Made by a program: the position numbers and the translations under genes
Origin: Betaproteobacteria bacterium Ga0077532
GTDB lineage: Bacteria > Pseudomonadota > Gammaproteobacteria > Burkholderiales > Ga0077523
Length of the DNA: 64,000 nt
Assembly (NCBI GenBank): GCA_001464895.1
Contig: LNEE01000062.1
Coordinates: 1 to 64,000 of the forward strand
Direction of reading: 5' to 3'
The notes under the pieces: generated by a model
Databases searched by the model: none
What the model saw: the letters and a program-made list of their open reading frames with translations, nothing else
Told to the model about the DNA's origin: nothing
Part shown: in pieces, positions 9,446-19,056 of the stretch
Layout of the letters: each line of letters starts with the position of its first letter
Numbering within the stretch: the first letter of the stretch is position 1

Positions 9446-10084
9446 ATGAAGGTGGTCCTCAACGTGGGCTGCGGCCCGCGCGAACCCGACAAGCTCGCCC
9501 CCGTCTTCCGCGAGCCGGGCTGGCGCGAGCTGCGGCTCGACATCGATCCGTCCGTCGCGCCCGATGTGGTGGCCTCGCTCACCGACATGAGCGCCGTCCC
9601 CGATGCGAGCTGCGACGCCGTGTGGTCGTCCCACAATCTCGAACACCTCTTCGCGTTCGAAGTGCCAAAGGCGCTGGCCGAGTTCCGCCGCGCGCTGAAG
9701 CCCGAAGGCTTCCTGCTCATCACGCTGCCAGACCTCCAGGCCGTGGCGCGCGTGATCGCGGACGGCAATCCCGACGCGGTACTGATGCGCACGCGGATGA
9801 ACGGCGGCGAAGGCCCCCCGATCTCGGCGCTGGACATCATGTACGGCCACGACTGGTGGATCGAGCGCGGTCGCACCTACATGGCCCATCGCACCGGCTT
9901 CACGCGCCAGACCCTCGGCCGGAAGCTGGTGGATGCCGGCTTCGGCACCGTGGCCGTGCGCCCCGGCCCCGCATTCGACCTCTGGGCCATCGCCACTGTT
10001 CGTCCGATGCGCGCCGATCTCGGCCTGCTCGAACGTGCGATGCAACTGCCTGCCCCCGCCCACCAGAACCAGGTCGCGGCCTAG
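9446..10084 (+). CDS. Class I SAM-dependent methyltransferase
   Basis: 212 residues from the ATG at 9446, which follows AGGAG by 9 bases. An upstream in-frame ATG at 9416 overlaps the previous stop (ATGA) and would add ten residues. The N-terminus VLNVGCGPREPDK is the SAM-binding motif I loop. SSHNLEHLFAFEVPKALAEF followed by FLLITLPD is the usual methyltransferase core of the Methyltransf_11 type. It probably methylates a sugar or nucleotide-sugar in the glycan pathway of the cluster, but the substrate cannot be read from sequence. The TAG stop straddles the left edge of the inserted 269-bp element; removing the element would leave TAA in the same place. Confidence 0.85.
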   Translation: MKVVLNVGCGPREPDKLAPVFREPGWRELRLDIDPSVAPDVVASLTDMSAVPDASCDAVWSSHNLEHLFAFEVPKALAEFRRALKPEGFLLITLPDLQAVARVIADGNPDAVLMRTRMNGGEGPPISALDIMYGHDWWIERGRTYMAHRTGFTRQTLGRKLVDAGFGTVAVRPGPAFDLWAIATVRPMRADLGLLERAMQLPAPAHQNQVAA

Positions 10085-10352
10085 GGAGACTCTGATGTAT
10101 TCGCGCGGATCACGTGGCTGCCGCCCTGCGGTGCTGGCAAGGCGCGAGGTGCAGCCCGTATCGGGAATACGGGCCAGCCGAGCAACACCGCCAGCGCCGC
10201 AGGGCGGCAGCCACCCGGAGGGACGGCACGCCCCAGGGCCGCTGGCATTGTCGGCCAGGCCTGATGTGCGTCGAGCACACGGCGGCCCGGACCTTCGCGC
10301 CATCGGCCCTGGGGCGCGCCGTCGTGACCGTGCGAATACATCAGAGTTTCCC
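10084..10352. mobile_element. MITE-like element with long terminal inverted repeats and two internal stems
   Basis: The ends form an inverted repeat of about 30 bp with few mismatches: GGGAGACTCTGATGTATTCG at the left and the complement of GCGAATACATCAGAGTTTCC at the right. TA directly flanks both sides (10082-10083 and 10353-10354). Inside are two more stems: 10114-10138 with 10190-10214 (24 of 25 pairs), and 10223-10240 with 10305-10322 (17 of 18). A small hairpin, CCCGTAT/ATACGGG, sits in the first loop. No transposase is encoded. Size, TIRs and TA flanks fit a non-autonomous element mobilised by a TA-targeting transposase such as IS630/Tc1, but the family is a guess. Confidence 0.75.
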
Positions 10353-10376
10353 TAAGCCCCCCAGGAGAACCCGACC

Positions 10377-11792
10377 ATGCAGATCGTCTACATCAATCCC
10401 GCCGTGTACGACTACCTCGCCGCGAGCCTGCTGGAGGGGCTCGTGGACCTCGGTCACGACGTCGTCACCTCGCAGGTCTCGCCCTACGGCCGCCGACTCG
10501 ACGACGAGCCGCTGCGGGCCTTCGCCGAGACCGCCGATCTCGTGATCGTCGGGTCGAACTCCGGTGTACGCAGCCACCTCGTGCAGGACATCGCGAACCC
10601 GCGCAAGGTGTTCGTCGACGGCGGCGATCAGCAGGATTTCGGGGTCACGAACAACATCCGCTTCAAGGCCGTCTTCAAGCGCGAACTGAACCGCCGGTTC
10701 CACGACGCCGCGAAGCAGTTCGTCTTCCCGCTGCCCTTCGCCGCCGAGAAGCGCTATCTGTCCGACGAGGTCGTGGGCAAGGATCTCGCGGTGAGCTTCC
10801 TCGCGAACATGCACACGAATCCGTGGCGCCACTCGATCCATCAGCGGCTGCAGAACCTGAAGCTGCCCGGGGTCGTGTCGGGCACCACGAACGAGCGCGC
10901 CTACAGCGCCTCGCAACCGAAGTCCGCCGCGACCGAAACGCCGCTGTACCGCCAGCTCCTGCGCCGCAGCCGCATCTCGGTGAGCGTCGCCGGCGCGGGC
11001 TACGACACGGCGCGCTTCTGGGAGATCCTCGCCGCCCGCGCGATGCTGATGACGCAGGATCTCGACATCGTGATCCCGCACGGTTTCACCGACGGCCACG
11101 ACTGCGTGACGTTCCGCTCGCTGGAGGAGTTCGACGAGAAGCTGGTCTTCTACATGAACCGCCCGGACCTCGTCGCGCAGATCGCGGAGCGCGGCCATCA
11201 GCGCCTCGTCGCGCACCACACCAGCACGGCCCGCGCGGCGCAGTTCCTCGAGGTCGTCGCTGCGCACATCGAACGCCCCGGCTACTGCGCGCAGTTCCTG
11301 CACCCCGAGATCCGCGCGATCGAGGACGTGTGCGTCGGACGCGGGCTCGACGTGGGCTGCGGCAGCAGCAAGACGACACCGGAATGCATCGGCGTGGATA
11401 TCACCCCGCCCTTCACGTCCGGCAGCGTCGGCTGCGAGGCGGGCCGGATGTCGGTCGCGAACGTGGTGACGAGCGGTGACGACCTCACGATGTTCGCGGA
11501 CGGCTCGCTCGACTTCGTCGTCGCCCGCCACAACCTCGAGCACTACCACGATCCGGTGCGCACGCTGCGCGAATGGAAGCGCGTGCTGCGGCCCGGTGGC
11601 CGCATCGGCGTGGTCGTGCCCGATCACGACAAGGTGGACACCTACGCCCTCGACCCCACGCATTACTGCCACTTCACGCGCGACTCGCTCGCGCAGCTGG
11701 CGCAGCAGGTGGGGGAACTCCAGGTACGCAAGTTGGACGTGTGCGTGCCGAACTGGAGCCTCGTGGGCATTTTCGAGAAGGCAGCGGCCTGA
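10377..11792 (+). CDS. Glycosyltransferase-methyltransferase fusion
   Basis: 471 residues; the ATG at 10377 follows CAGGAG. Residues 1 to about 300 resemble CgeB/family-1-like glycosyltransferases (MQIVYINPAVYDYLAASLLE at the start; a C-terminal half with FWEILAARAMLMTQDLD and FTDGHDCVTF, as in GT-B enzymes). Residues about 315-471 form a SAM methyltransferase: GLDVGCGSSKTTPECIGVD is motif I, and DFVVARHNLEHYHDP plus VLRPGGRIGVVVPDHDK are the later motifs. It lies in the plus-strand cluster, 18 bp before the next methyltransferase. I infer transfer and methylation of a sugar in one polypeptide; the donor is unknown. Confidence 0.8.
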   Translation: MQIVYINPAVYDYLAASLLEGLVDLGHDVVTSQVSPYGRRLDDEPLRAFAETADLVIVGSNSGVRSHLVQDIANPRKVFVDGGDQQDFGVTNNIRFKAVFKRELNRRFHDAAKQFVFPLPFAAEKRYLSDEVVGKDLAVSFLANMHTNPWRHSIHQRLQNLKLPGVVSGTTNERAYSASQPKSAATETPLYRQLLRRSRISVSVAGAGYDTARFWEILAARAMLMTQDLDIVIPHGFTDGHDCVTFRSLEEFDEKLVFYMNRPDLVAQIAERGHQRLVAHHTSTARAAQFLEVVAAHIERPGYCAQFLHPEIRAIEDVCVGRGLDVGCGSSKTTPECIGVDITPPFTSGSVGCEAGRMSVANVVTSGDDLTMFADGSLDFVVARHNLEHYHDPVRTLREWKRVLRPGGRIGVVVPDHDKVDTYALDPTHYCHFTRDSLAQLAQQVGELQVRKLDVCVPNWSLVGIFEKAAA

Positions 11793-11810
11793 AGGGCCGG
11801 AGGAACGACC

Positions 11811-12551
11811 ATGGACCGCATCCACTTCGTCTGGGAACTCCTGTCGCACAAGGGAGACGCCACCAACTACCCCGATTCCGCCCGCCCCGAGCTGACGACC
11901 CTCATGACGGACGCGCCGAAGCGCGTCCTGGAACTGGGCTGCCACAAGGGCGCGATGGGCGCCGCGATCAAGCAGCGCTTTCCCGGCGTCCACTACACGG
12001 GCATCGAGATCAACCCGGACACGGCCGCGATCGCGCGCACCCGCCTCGACGAGGTGCTGTGCGAGGACCTGCTCGCGCTCGACACCGACACGCATCCGGC
12101 CTTCGCCGAGAAGTTCGACGCGCTGATGCTGGCCGACGTGCTCGAGCACCTGTACGACCCGTGGGCGAACCTCGTGAAGCTGGGGCGGCATCTCGCCCCC
12201 GGCGGCAAGGTGTACGCGAGCATCCCGAACGCCCGCAACTACTGGCTCATCTCCGAACTCATCCAGGGCCGCTGGACGTACCAGAGCGCAGGCCTGCTCG
12301 ACGTCACGCACATCCGGTTCTTCACGCTGCGGGAGTGCCAGCGCATGTTCGCGGAGACGGGCTACCAGGTGGAGAAGATCGTCTCGGTGCGCGATCCACG
12401 CGTGACGCTGGAAGGCCAGTTCAAGGCGCCGGTCACGCTCATGGACAAGTGGTTCTCGCTGCACGACGTCGACCAGCAGACCGCGACGGAACTCGCCACG
12501 TTGCAATTCCTCTTCGTGCTGGGTCGTCCGGGAGCGGGAGCCGCCGCGTGA
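11811..12551 (+). CDS. Class I SAM-dependent methyltransferase
   Basis: 246 residues; the ATG at 11811 is preceded by GGAGGA. ELGCHKGAMGAAIKQ is motif I, with an acidic residue at YTGIEIN two strands later. DALMLADVLEHLYDPWANL and LAPGGKVYASIPNARNYW match the Methyltransf_23-type enzymes common in polysaccharide clusters. The stop overlaps the GTG of the next gene (GTGA), so the two are probably translationally coupled. The substrate is unknown; a glycan role follows from context only. Confidence 0.85.
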   Translation: MDRIHFVWELLSHKGDATNYPDSARPELTTLMTDAPKRVLELGCHKGAMGAAIKQRFPGVHYTGIEINPDTAAIARTRLDEVLCEDLLALDTDTHPAFAEKFDALMLADVLEHLYDPWANLVKLGRHLAPGGKVYASIPNARNYWLISELIQGRWTYQSAGLLDVTHIRFFTLRECQRMFAETGYQVEKIVSVRDPRVTLEGQFKAPVTLMDKWFSLHDVDQQTATELATLQFLFVLGRPGAGAAA

Positions 12552-13987
12552 CTTCCTTCCGGATCGTCATCATCTCGCCGCCGGGGTACCGGCACGCGGC
12601 GGCGTTCCACGAGGTGGCGGAGACGCTATATCACGCCATCCGCAGCCACGGGTATCCCGTTGCCGTGGACTACAACCGGTTCATGGCCGGCGCAGTGCAC
12701 ATCGTGCTCGGCGCCAACCTCGTCACACCGGCCGCGGCGGTCAGCATCCCCCCCGACTCGATCATCTACAACCTCGAGCAGATCGACCCCGATTCGCGCT
12801 GGTGGCACGAGGGCCTGAAGCATCTGGTGACCCAGTGCGAGACGTGGGACTACAGCGAACGGAACGTGAAGACGTTCGCGTCGCTGGGCGTGGCCCGGCC
12901 CGTCCTGCACGTGCCGCTCGGCTTCGTGCCCGAGCTGTCGCGCATCACGATGGCGATGGAGGAAGCCATCGACGTCCTCTTCTACGGGTCCGGCAACCAA
13001 CGACGCCAGCACATCATCGACGCGCTCCGCGAGCGCGGACTGCGGGTGACCCACCTGTTCGGCATCTATGGCCGCGAGCGCGACGCGGCGATCGCGCGCG
13101 CGAAGGTGGTGCTCTCGATGCACCTCCACCCCGCGCAGACTCTCGAAACCGTACGCATCGGCTATCTGCTCGCCAACCACAAGGCCGTGGTGGCGGAGTG
13201 CGGACCGGACACCACGATCGAACCCGGCATCGAGACGGCCGTGCGGCTGGCCCGCTACGAGGGGCTGGTGGACGCCTGCGTGGATCTCGTGAGCCGCCCC
13301 GCGGAGCGTGCGCAACTCGCCTACGCCGGCTATCGCTGGGTGACGCGCCGGCCGATGGCGACCGTGCTGGCGCCGCATCTCGAACGCATCGTGAACGCAC
13401 GGGAAGCGGTACAGCTGCCCGCGCCGCCGCCCCAGTTGAAGCTGGGCGGATTCAACACGCCGCTCGAGGGCTGGCTCTGCGTGGACGAGGCCAACCCGGC
13501 GGCGGACATCGTGCTGCGCGCCGACGGCCCCCTGCCGCTCGGCCGCACGCGCGACACCCTGCGCTACGGTCGGGTGGCCCTCGAGGCGGAGAGCTTCGAC
13601 GTGATCGACGCCGGCGACTGGCCCATGCGCACCGATGACTTCGAGAGCTTCATGCGCGACTGCGCGCGCCTGCTGCGATTCGGCGGGAAGCTCTCGATCC
13701 GCGTGCCGCACGAACTCTCGGGCGAGGCCTGGGGTGACCCGCGTACCCGCCGGGCATTCTCGGACCGCAGCTTCGGTGTCTTCGGCGACGCCCACGCGAG
13801 TCTCGGCTGGGGGGACGCCGCACTGGAACTCACCGATCTGCAACTCGAACTTACGCCATTGGGATCGGACCTCAAGGCGCAGGGCGCCGATGTCGATAAC
13901 CTCTCCCGTACGCCGCGTGCCGTGGAGAAGATCCGCGTGACGCTGACGCGCCGGGGCTACCGCGCCCTGCCTGGCGCGGATCACTGA
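12548..13987 (+). CDS. Glycosyltransferase with degenerate methyltransferase-like C-terminus
   Basis: 479 residues from the GTG at 12548, whose GTGA overlaps the previous stop. Residues 1 to about 285 look like a GT-B glycosyltransferase: it starts SFRIVIISPPGYRHAAAFHE and has DVLFYGSGNQRRQHIIDALR and AKVVLSMHLHPAQTLETVRI, with YLLANHKAVVAE near the donor site. From about residue 295 a second part, GFNTPLEGWLCVDEANPAAD and FDVIDAGDWPMRTDDFESFM, has the strand order of a SAM methyltransferase but no glycine-rich motif I, so it may be catalytically dead or a binding module. It is the third two-domain protein of this kind in the window. Confidence 0.75.
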   Translation: MTSFRIVIISPPGYRHAAAFHEVAETLYHAIRSHGYPVAVDYNRFMAGAVHIVLGANLVTPAAAVSIPPDSIIYNLEQIDPDSRWWHEGLKHLVTQCETWDYSERNVKTFASLGVARPVLHVPLGFVPELSRITMAMEEAIDVLFYGSGNQRRQHIIDALRERGLRVTHLFGIYGRERDAAIARAKVVLSMHLHPAQTLETVRIGYLLANHKAVVAECGPDTTIEPGIETAVRLARYEGLVDACVDLVSRPAERAQLAYAGYRWVTRRPMATVLAPHLERIVNAREAVQLPAPPPQLKLGGFNTPLEGWLCVDEANPAADIVLRADGPLPLGRTRDTLRYGRVALEAESFDVIDAGDWPMRTDDFESFMRDCARLLRFGGKLSIRVPHELSGEAWGDPRTRRAFSDRSFGVFGDAHASLGWGDAALELTDLQLELTPLGSDLKAQGADVDNLSRTPRAVEKIRVTLTRRGYRALPGADH

Positions 13988-14006
13988 AAACAACGAGACC
14001 CGAACC

Positions 14007-15713
14007 ATGCGCGAGCTGCTGTGGAAACAACGCCGGCTGTTCTATGCGGTGGCCATCTTCAGCTTCTTCGTCAATCTGCTGCAGCTGGGACCGTCGTTCT
14101 ACTGGATGGCGGTGTTCGATCGCGTCATGACCTCGCGCAGCGAGGCGACGCTCTTCTACCTGACGATCGGCGTGGCGGGCACCCTGCTGCTCATCATGAT
14201 GCTGGAGATCCTGCGATCCCGGCTGCTGGTCGTGATCACCATCTGGATCGACAAGAACGTAGCACCGGTGATCTTCGATGCACTGGTCACGCAGGGGGGC
14301 CGACCCGAGGTCGCCGCATACCCGGAAGGCATGCGCGACCTTCACACGTTCCGCAACTACATCACCGGCAGCGGCGTCTTCGCGCTCTTCGACGCGCCCT
14401 GGCTGCCGATCTACCTCATCATCATCTTCATCTTCTCGTCCACGCTCGGGTACTTCGCGCTGGGCGGGGTGGGCATCCTGATCCTGGTGGGCCTCGTCAA
14501 CGAGTCGCTCTCGCGCGATGCGATGGGCACGATGCACAAGGAGATGGCGACGTCGTCCCGCTTCGTCGACACGGTGTCGCGCAACGCGGAGAGCGTGCTG
14601 ACGCTCGGCATGCTGCCCAACGTCCGGGATCGCTGGGCCAGCCTGAACGATCTCTCTCTGTCCCATCAGGCGGTGACGGCCAACGTCGTGGGCTCCACCG
14701 TCAGCCTCACGCGTCTCGTCCGCCAGGTGGTGCAGATCATGATGCTCTGTGCCGGCGCGTGGCTCATCCTCGAACAGAACACGTCGCCGGGCGTGATGAT
14801 GGCGGCGACGTTCATTGCCTCGCGTGCCCTGGTGCCGGTCGAGATGATCCTCTCTTCCTGGACGCAGCTCTCAGAGGCCCGCGCGGCCTACCGCCGGCTC
14901 GACGACTTCATCGCGTCCCTCCCGCCCCGGATGCTGGAGGAGCAGATGGAGCTGGAGCCCCCCAAGGGCAACGTGGCGGTGGAGCGTCTGGTCTTCGTGG
15001 TCCCCGGCCTGCAGCAGCCCATCCTGCGCGGGCTCAACTTCGAAGTGAGGGCCGGCGAGTCCATCGGAATCATCGGGCCTTCGGGCTCGGGCAAGTCCAC
15101 GCTGGCTCGGCTGCTCGTGGGCCTCTGGACGCCCACGGCGGGCTCCGTCCGTTTCGACGGCGCCGAGCTGGATCACTGGTCGCGCGACGCCCTGGGCAAG
15201 CACATCGCGTATCTGCCGCAGACCATCGAACTCTTCTCCGGCACGATCGCCGAGAACATCGCCCGCATGGGCAAGGTGGACGCGAAGGAGGTCGTGAAGG
15301 CCGCCACGCAGGCGGGCGTGCACGACCTGATCGTCCGTCTGCCGCGCGGCTACATGACCAAGGTGTCGGACGGCAACAGCGGCCTCTCCGGCGGGCAGAA
15401 GCAACGCATCGCGCTCGCGCGTGCCCTCTTCGGCGATCCGCGACTCGTGGTGCTGGACGAACCCAACTCCAACCTCGACGCCGAGGGCGAGGCGATGCTC
15501 CAGACGGTGATGACGGAGCTGAAGGCGCGCGGCGTCACGACCTTCGTCGTCGCGCACCGCCCGTCCGTGCTGGCGAACGTGGACCGCATCCTCGTCCTGC
15601 GCGACGGCATGGTCGAGCGCTTCGCACCGCGCAATGAGATCCTGGGCCAGTACGCCGGCGGTGGCCCCGCGCCGGCGCCGGCCGTCGCACCGCCCGTCGT
15701 CCGCGCTGCCTGA
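14007..15713 (+). CDS. Type I secretion system permease/ATPase (PrtD-like)
   Basis: 568 residues, the usual length for PrtD/LapB-like exporters without an N-terminal C39 peptidase domain. The N-terminal half is membrane-spanning (segments near residues 12-33, 48-68, 125-165 and 240-260). The ATPase half carries Walker A GPSGSGKSTL, signature LSGGQKQRIALARAL, Walker B LVVLDEP and the switch histidine in VVAHRP. Such transporters export RTX proteins in one step with an HlyD adaptor (the next gene, 5 bp away) and a TolC-type outer-membrane channel. No TolC gene lies in the window. The likely cargo is the RTX-ended repeat protein at 1-4086. Confidence 0.93.
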   Translation: MRELLWKQRRLFYAVAIFSFFVNLLQLGPSFYWMAVFDRVMTSRSEATLFYLTIGVAGTLLLIMMLEILRSRLLVVITIWIDKNVAPVIFDALVTQGGRPEVAAYPEGMRDLHTFRNYITGSGVFALFDAPWLPIYLIIIFIFSSTLGYFALGGVGILILVGLVNESLSRDAMGTMHKEMATSSRFVDTVSRNAESVLTLGMLPNVRDRWASLNDLSLSHQAVTANVVGSTVSLTRLVRQVVQIMMLCAGAWLILEQNTSPGVMMAATFIASRALVPVEMILSSWTQLSEARAAYRRLDDFIASLPPRMLEEQMELEPPKGNVAVERLVFVVPGLQQPILRGLNFEVRAGESIGIIGPSGSGKSTLARLLVGLWTPTAGSVRFDGAELDHWSRDALGKHIAYLPQTIELFSGTIAENIARMGKVDAKEVVKAATQAGVHDLIVRLPRGYMTKVSDGNSGLSGGQKQRIALARALFGDPRLVVLDEPNSNLDAEGEAMLQTVMTELKARGVTTFVVAHRPSVLANVDRILVLRDGMVERFAPRNEILGQYAGGGPAPAPAVAPPVVRAA

Positions 15714-15718
15714 GCACG

Positions 15719-17065
15719 GTGAAGAACGCCTTCCACAAGCTCTTCCGGATCGGCCAGTCGGGCGAACTGCCCGACGATCCGAAACCGATCCTGCGATTCG
15801 GCTTCGGCCTCATCGTGGTGTTCGTGTTCGGCGGCGTCTCGTGGATCTCGCTCGCACCGCTGGAAGGTGCCATCGTGGGGAATGGCGTGGTGAAGGTGCT
15901 GAACGAACGCATGCCCATCCAGCATCCGAAAGGCGGCGTGGTGAGCGCGATGCACGTGAAGGACGGCGCCCCCGTGAAGGCCGGCCAGGCGCTCTTCGAG
16001 ATCTCGGAACCCACGCGACTCGCGGGCTTCCAGTCGTCCCGCTACCAGCACATCTCGGAGGTGGCGCGCAACGCCCGCCTGCGCTCCGAGCAGATGTTCG
16101 CCCCCCGGGTGATCTTTCCGGCGCAGGTGCTCTCGCGGCTGACCGACCCCGAGGTCGTGGCGATCATGCAGCAGGAGGAGACCGTGTACCGCAACCGGCG
16201 GGACGCCCTCCAGCAGGCCGAGAGCGCGATGCGCTACGAGCAGTCCCTCATTCGCAAGGAACTGGTGCAGCTGGACGACCGCGCCGCCATGCAGCGGGAG
16301 GCCGTCGACCTGGCCGGTCAGACTCTGGCGGCGAACGAGGATCTCGTTGCGCAGGGCTTCGTGTCGCGGCAACGCGTGCTGGAACTGAAGCGCGCGCACG
16401 TGGCGGAGGAATCCGGCCTCGGCGCCCTGGAGGGCGACAGGCTGCGCGCCGACCAGCGCCTCGCCGATCTCTCGCGCCGGGTCGCCGAGCTACGCAACCG
16501 CTTCCAGGAGAGCGTCGCGCAGGAGTTGAAAGCGAGCGACGAACGACTGCACCAGCTGGAGCAGAGCGTGTCCGCGCAGCAGTCCGAAGTGCAGCGCGAC
16601 AGCATCACGGCGCCCATTGCCGGGACCGTCATCAACCTGCGCGCACTGTCCGTCGGCACCGCCGTGGGCCCGCTGCAGACCGTCATGGAGCTGGTTCCCA
16701 CGGACGAATCGATGTTCATCGAGGCGCCGGTGGAGCCCAAGGACATCCGCTACGTGCACGTCGGCACCACCGCCGACATCCAGGTGACGGGATGGAACCG
16801 CCGCACGATGCCGATGCTGAAGGCCGTGGTCGACTACGTCTCGGCCGACGCGATCCGCGTGAGCGAGGAGAAGACGGCCTACATCGTCCGGCTGAAGGTC
16901 GACAAGCCGGCCTCGCCCGGGGTCGTGGAGCCGCTGAAGCCCGGCATGCAGACGATCGTGTATCTCCGCACCCCGGCGCGCACGATTCTCGACTACCTCC
17001 TCGAGCCGCTCATCGATTCGATGCGCACCGCCTTCCGCGAGCCAACGGGCACACCGGCGAAATAG
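15719..17065 (+). CDS. HlyD-family type I secretion adaptor (PrtE-like)
   Basis: 448 residues; the GTG start at 15719 is 5 bp after the exporter stop and has no strong ribosome site. There is a short cytoplasmic N-terminus, one membrane segment (FGFGLIVVFVFGGVSWISLA), then the beta-barrel/lipoyl half GAIVGNGVVKVLNERMPIQH, a long alpha-helical hairpin (about residues 95-290, rich in Gln, Glu and Arg), and the second lipoyl half with RDSITAPIAGTVINL. The C-terminal region PVEPKDIRYVHVGTTADIQV is typical of the family. It spans the periplasm and links the ABC exporter to the outer-membrane channel. Confidence 0.93.
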   Translation: MKNAFHKLFRIGQSGELPDDPKPILRFGFGLIVVFVFGGVSWISLAPLEGAIVGNGVVKVLNERMPIQHPKGGVVSAMHVKDGAPVKAGQALFEISEPTRLAGFQSSRYQHISEVARNARLRSEQMFAPRVIFPAQVLSRLTDPEVVAIMQQEETVYRNRRDALQQAESAMRYEQSLIRKELVQLDDRAAMQREAVDLAGQTLAANEDLVAQGFVSRQRVLELKRAHVAEESGLGALEGDRLRADQRLADLSRRVAELRNRFQESVAQELKASDERLHQLEQSVSAQQSEVQRDSITAPIAGTVINLRALSVGTAVGPLQTVMELVPTDESMFIEAPVEPKDIRYVHVGTTADIQVTGWNRRTMPMLKAVVDYVSADAIRVSEEKTAYIVRLKVDKPASPGVVEPLKPGMQTIVYLRTPARTILDYLLEPLIDSMRTAFREPTGTPAK

Positions 17066-17223
17066 CGTCCCGTCTGCGCTGCGCGGCTTGCATTTTCCCG
17101 CGCGACGATGCAATTTCGGATGAGTGCAGCGCGCCCTCCCCCGCGCGTCCCGCCGGCCCCCGTCACCGCCGCGTGACGAGACCACCCGCCATCGACTGGC
17201 CCGGCGTGGTCGGGAGAATCTCA

Positions 17224-19056
17224 GTGACACCCAACAGCCTTCATTCCGCCTCGGCGCGTGCCTTCCTGCGCGACGAGGATTTCCAGCATCGCGTCCTCGA
17301 CCATCTGTTCGCGTTCGTCGGCGTCCTCGCCCCCGACGGAACGGTGCTCGATGCCAACCGTGCGCCGCTCGATGCGGCGGGCCTGACTCTCGACGATGTC
17401 CTCGGGCGGAAGTTCTGGGACTGCCACTGGTGGAGCCACGATCCTGCAGTGCAGGATCAGCTCCGCGTCGCCATCGCCCGGGCTGCCGCCGGAGAGTCGA
17501 GTCGGTACGACGTCACGGTCCGCCTCGCGGACGACGCCAGAATCACCATCGACTTCATGCTGGCACCGATGCGCGACGCCGCCGGCCGCATCACGCATCT
17601 GGTCCCCTCTGCCATCGACATCAGCGCCCGGAAGGCGGCGGATGCCGCCCTTCGCGCCAGCGAGGCGCGCCACCGCGCGCTGCTCGACGAGGCGCCGGTG
17701 GGCATCGCCGAGGTGGGGCTCGACGGGCGCTGGATCGAGGTGAACCGCAGGATGCTGGCGATCGTCGGCTATACGCGCGAAGAACTGCGGGCGCTGACCT
17801 TCCAGGACATCACCCATCCCGACGATCTCGACACCGACGTGCACGAGATGCGACGCCTCCTCGCCGGCGAGACCACCGGGTACACGCTCGACAAGCGCTA
17901 CGTTCGGAAGGACGGCACGCCGGTGTGGATCCGCCTCACCGGCACGATCGTGCGGGACGCCGGCGGTGAACCCACCCACTTCATCGCGGTGGTCGAGGAC
18001 ATCAGCGAGCGCCGCGCCGCGGAGCAGGCCCGCCGGCACTCGGAGGCTCTGTTCCGGGAAGTGGTCGAACTGGCACCCAGCGGACTGCTGATGGTCGACG
18101 GCGACGGCCGCATCGTGCTCGCCAACGAGGCCGCGACGCAGATGTTCGGATACACGCGGGAAGAGATCCTCGGGCAGGCCGTCGAGGCGTTGGTGCCCGC
18201 CGCCGCCCGCGACCGGCACGTCGACGACCGCATCGCGTTCCAGGCCGGTGCCACCCGCCGCGCGATGGGTCTGGGTCGCGAGCTGCATGCGATCCGCCGC
18301 GATGGCACGGCGTTCCCGGTGGAGATCGGCCTCAACCCGGTGGTGACCGACAGCGGCGCGTGGGTCCTCTCTGCCATCCTCGATGTGTCGGCGCGACACG
18401 CGGCGCAGGCACAGTTGGAGGCCGCACTCGGCGAGAAGACGGTGCTGCTGAACGAGGTGCATCACCGCGTGAAGAACAATCTGCAGGTGGTGTCGAGCCT
18501 GCTGAGCCTCCAGGCGATGCATGCCCCCGCGGAGGTGCGTTCGGCCCTTGGAACGAGTCAGGGCCGGCTGCGCGCGATGGGGCTCATCCACCAGCTTCTC
18601 TACGAGAGCAAGGACTACCGCCGCGTGCAGCTCGGCGACTACCTGCAGCGCCTGGCGAACCTGCTGCGCGAGCTGCACGGCGACGCGCGAAGCGACATCG
18701 TCCTCACGCTCACCGACGACGGCGTGCCCGCGGCGCTCGATCTGCATCGCGCGGTGCCGTGCGGCCTCATCGTCACCGAGCTGGTGGCCAACGCGTTCAA
18801 GCACGCCTTCCCCGCGGGGCGTGCGGGTCGCATCGACATCACGCTCGGTTGGCGGGACGGCGGTCTCACCATCGTCGTCGCGGACAACGGCGTCGGACTG
18901 CCGGACGATTTCCGGCTCTCCGGCATCCGGTCGCTCGGCTACCGCCTGGTCCCCGTGCTGGTCGAGCAGTTGCACGGCACGCTCGAGATCGGCCCGGGTC
19001 CGGGTACATCGATCACCATCGCGCTGCCGCCCGAACGCGAGGCTGCGTCGTCATGA
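17224..19056 (+). CDS. PAS-domain sensor histidine kinase, HisKA_2 type
   Basis: 610 residues from the GTG at 17224, which follows GGGAGA; an upstream GTG at 17173 is possible. It has no membrane segment, so it is a cytoplasmic sensor. Three PAS domains lie at about 15-135, 145-270 and 280-395. The dimerisation/phosphoacceptor motif LLNEVHHRVKNNLQVVSSLL is the HisKA_2 form, followed by an HATPase with VTELVANAFKHAFP, VADNGVGLP and GTSITIALPP. Its stop overlaps the ATG of the next gene, a receiver-domain protein that is its likely partner. It lies 158 bp after the secretion adaptor, which suggests control of the secreted system. Confidence 0.9.
   Translation: MTPNSLHSASARAFLRDEDFQHRVLDHLFAFVGVLAPDGTVLDANRAPLDAAGLTLDDVLGRKFWDCHWWSHDPAVQDQLRVAIARAAAGESSRYDVTVRLADDARITIDFMLAPMRDAAGRITHLVPSAIDISARKAADAALRASEARHRALLDEAPVGIAEVGLDGRWIEVNRRMLAIVGYTREELRALTFQDITHPDDLDTDVHEMRRLLAGETTGYTLDKRYVRKDGTPVWIRLTGTIVRDAGGEPTHFIAVVEDISERRAAEQARRHSEALFREVVELAPSGLLMVDGDGRIVLANEAATQMFGYTREEILGQAVEALVPAAARDRHVDDRIAFQAGATRRAMGLGRELHAIRRDGTAFPVEIGLNPVVTDSGAWVLSAILDVSARHAAQAQLEAALGEKTVLLNEVHHRVKNNLQVVSSLLSLQAMHAPAEVRSALGTSQGRLRAMGLIHQLLYESKDYRRVQLGDYLQRLANLLRELHGDARSDIVLTLTDDGVPAALDLHRAVPCGLIVTELVANAFKHAFPAGRAGRIDITLGWRDGGLTIVVADNGVGLPDDFRLSGIRSLGYRLVPVLVEQLHGTLEIGPGPGTSITIALPPEREAASS

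Noticed and set aside
8057-10084. A longer plus-strand frame upstream of the 9446 methyltransferase
   Set aside because: The first ~450 codons overlap the TPR-GT gene in another frame and are Arg-rich shadow. Protein-like sequence and an AGGAG site begin only at the 9446 start.
10084-10352. Giant tRNA-like or riboswitch RNA
   Set aside because: The three-arm fold is suggestive, but the TA flanks, long TIRs and the recoverable empty site favour a transposable element. Kept only as an alternative in the finding.
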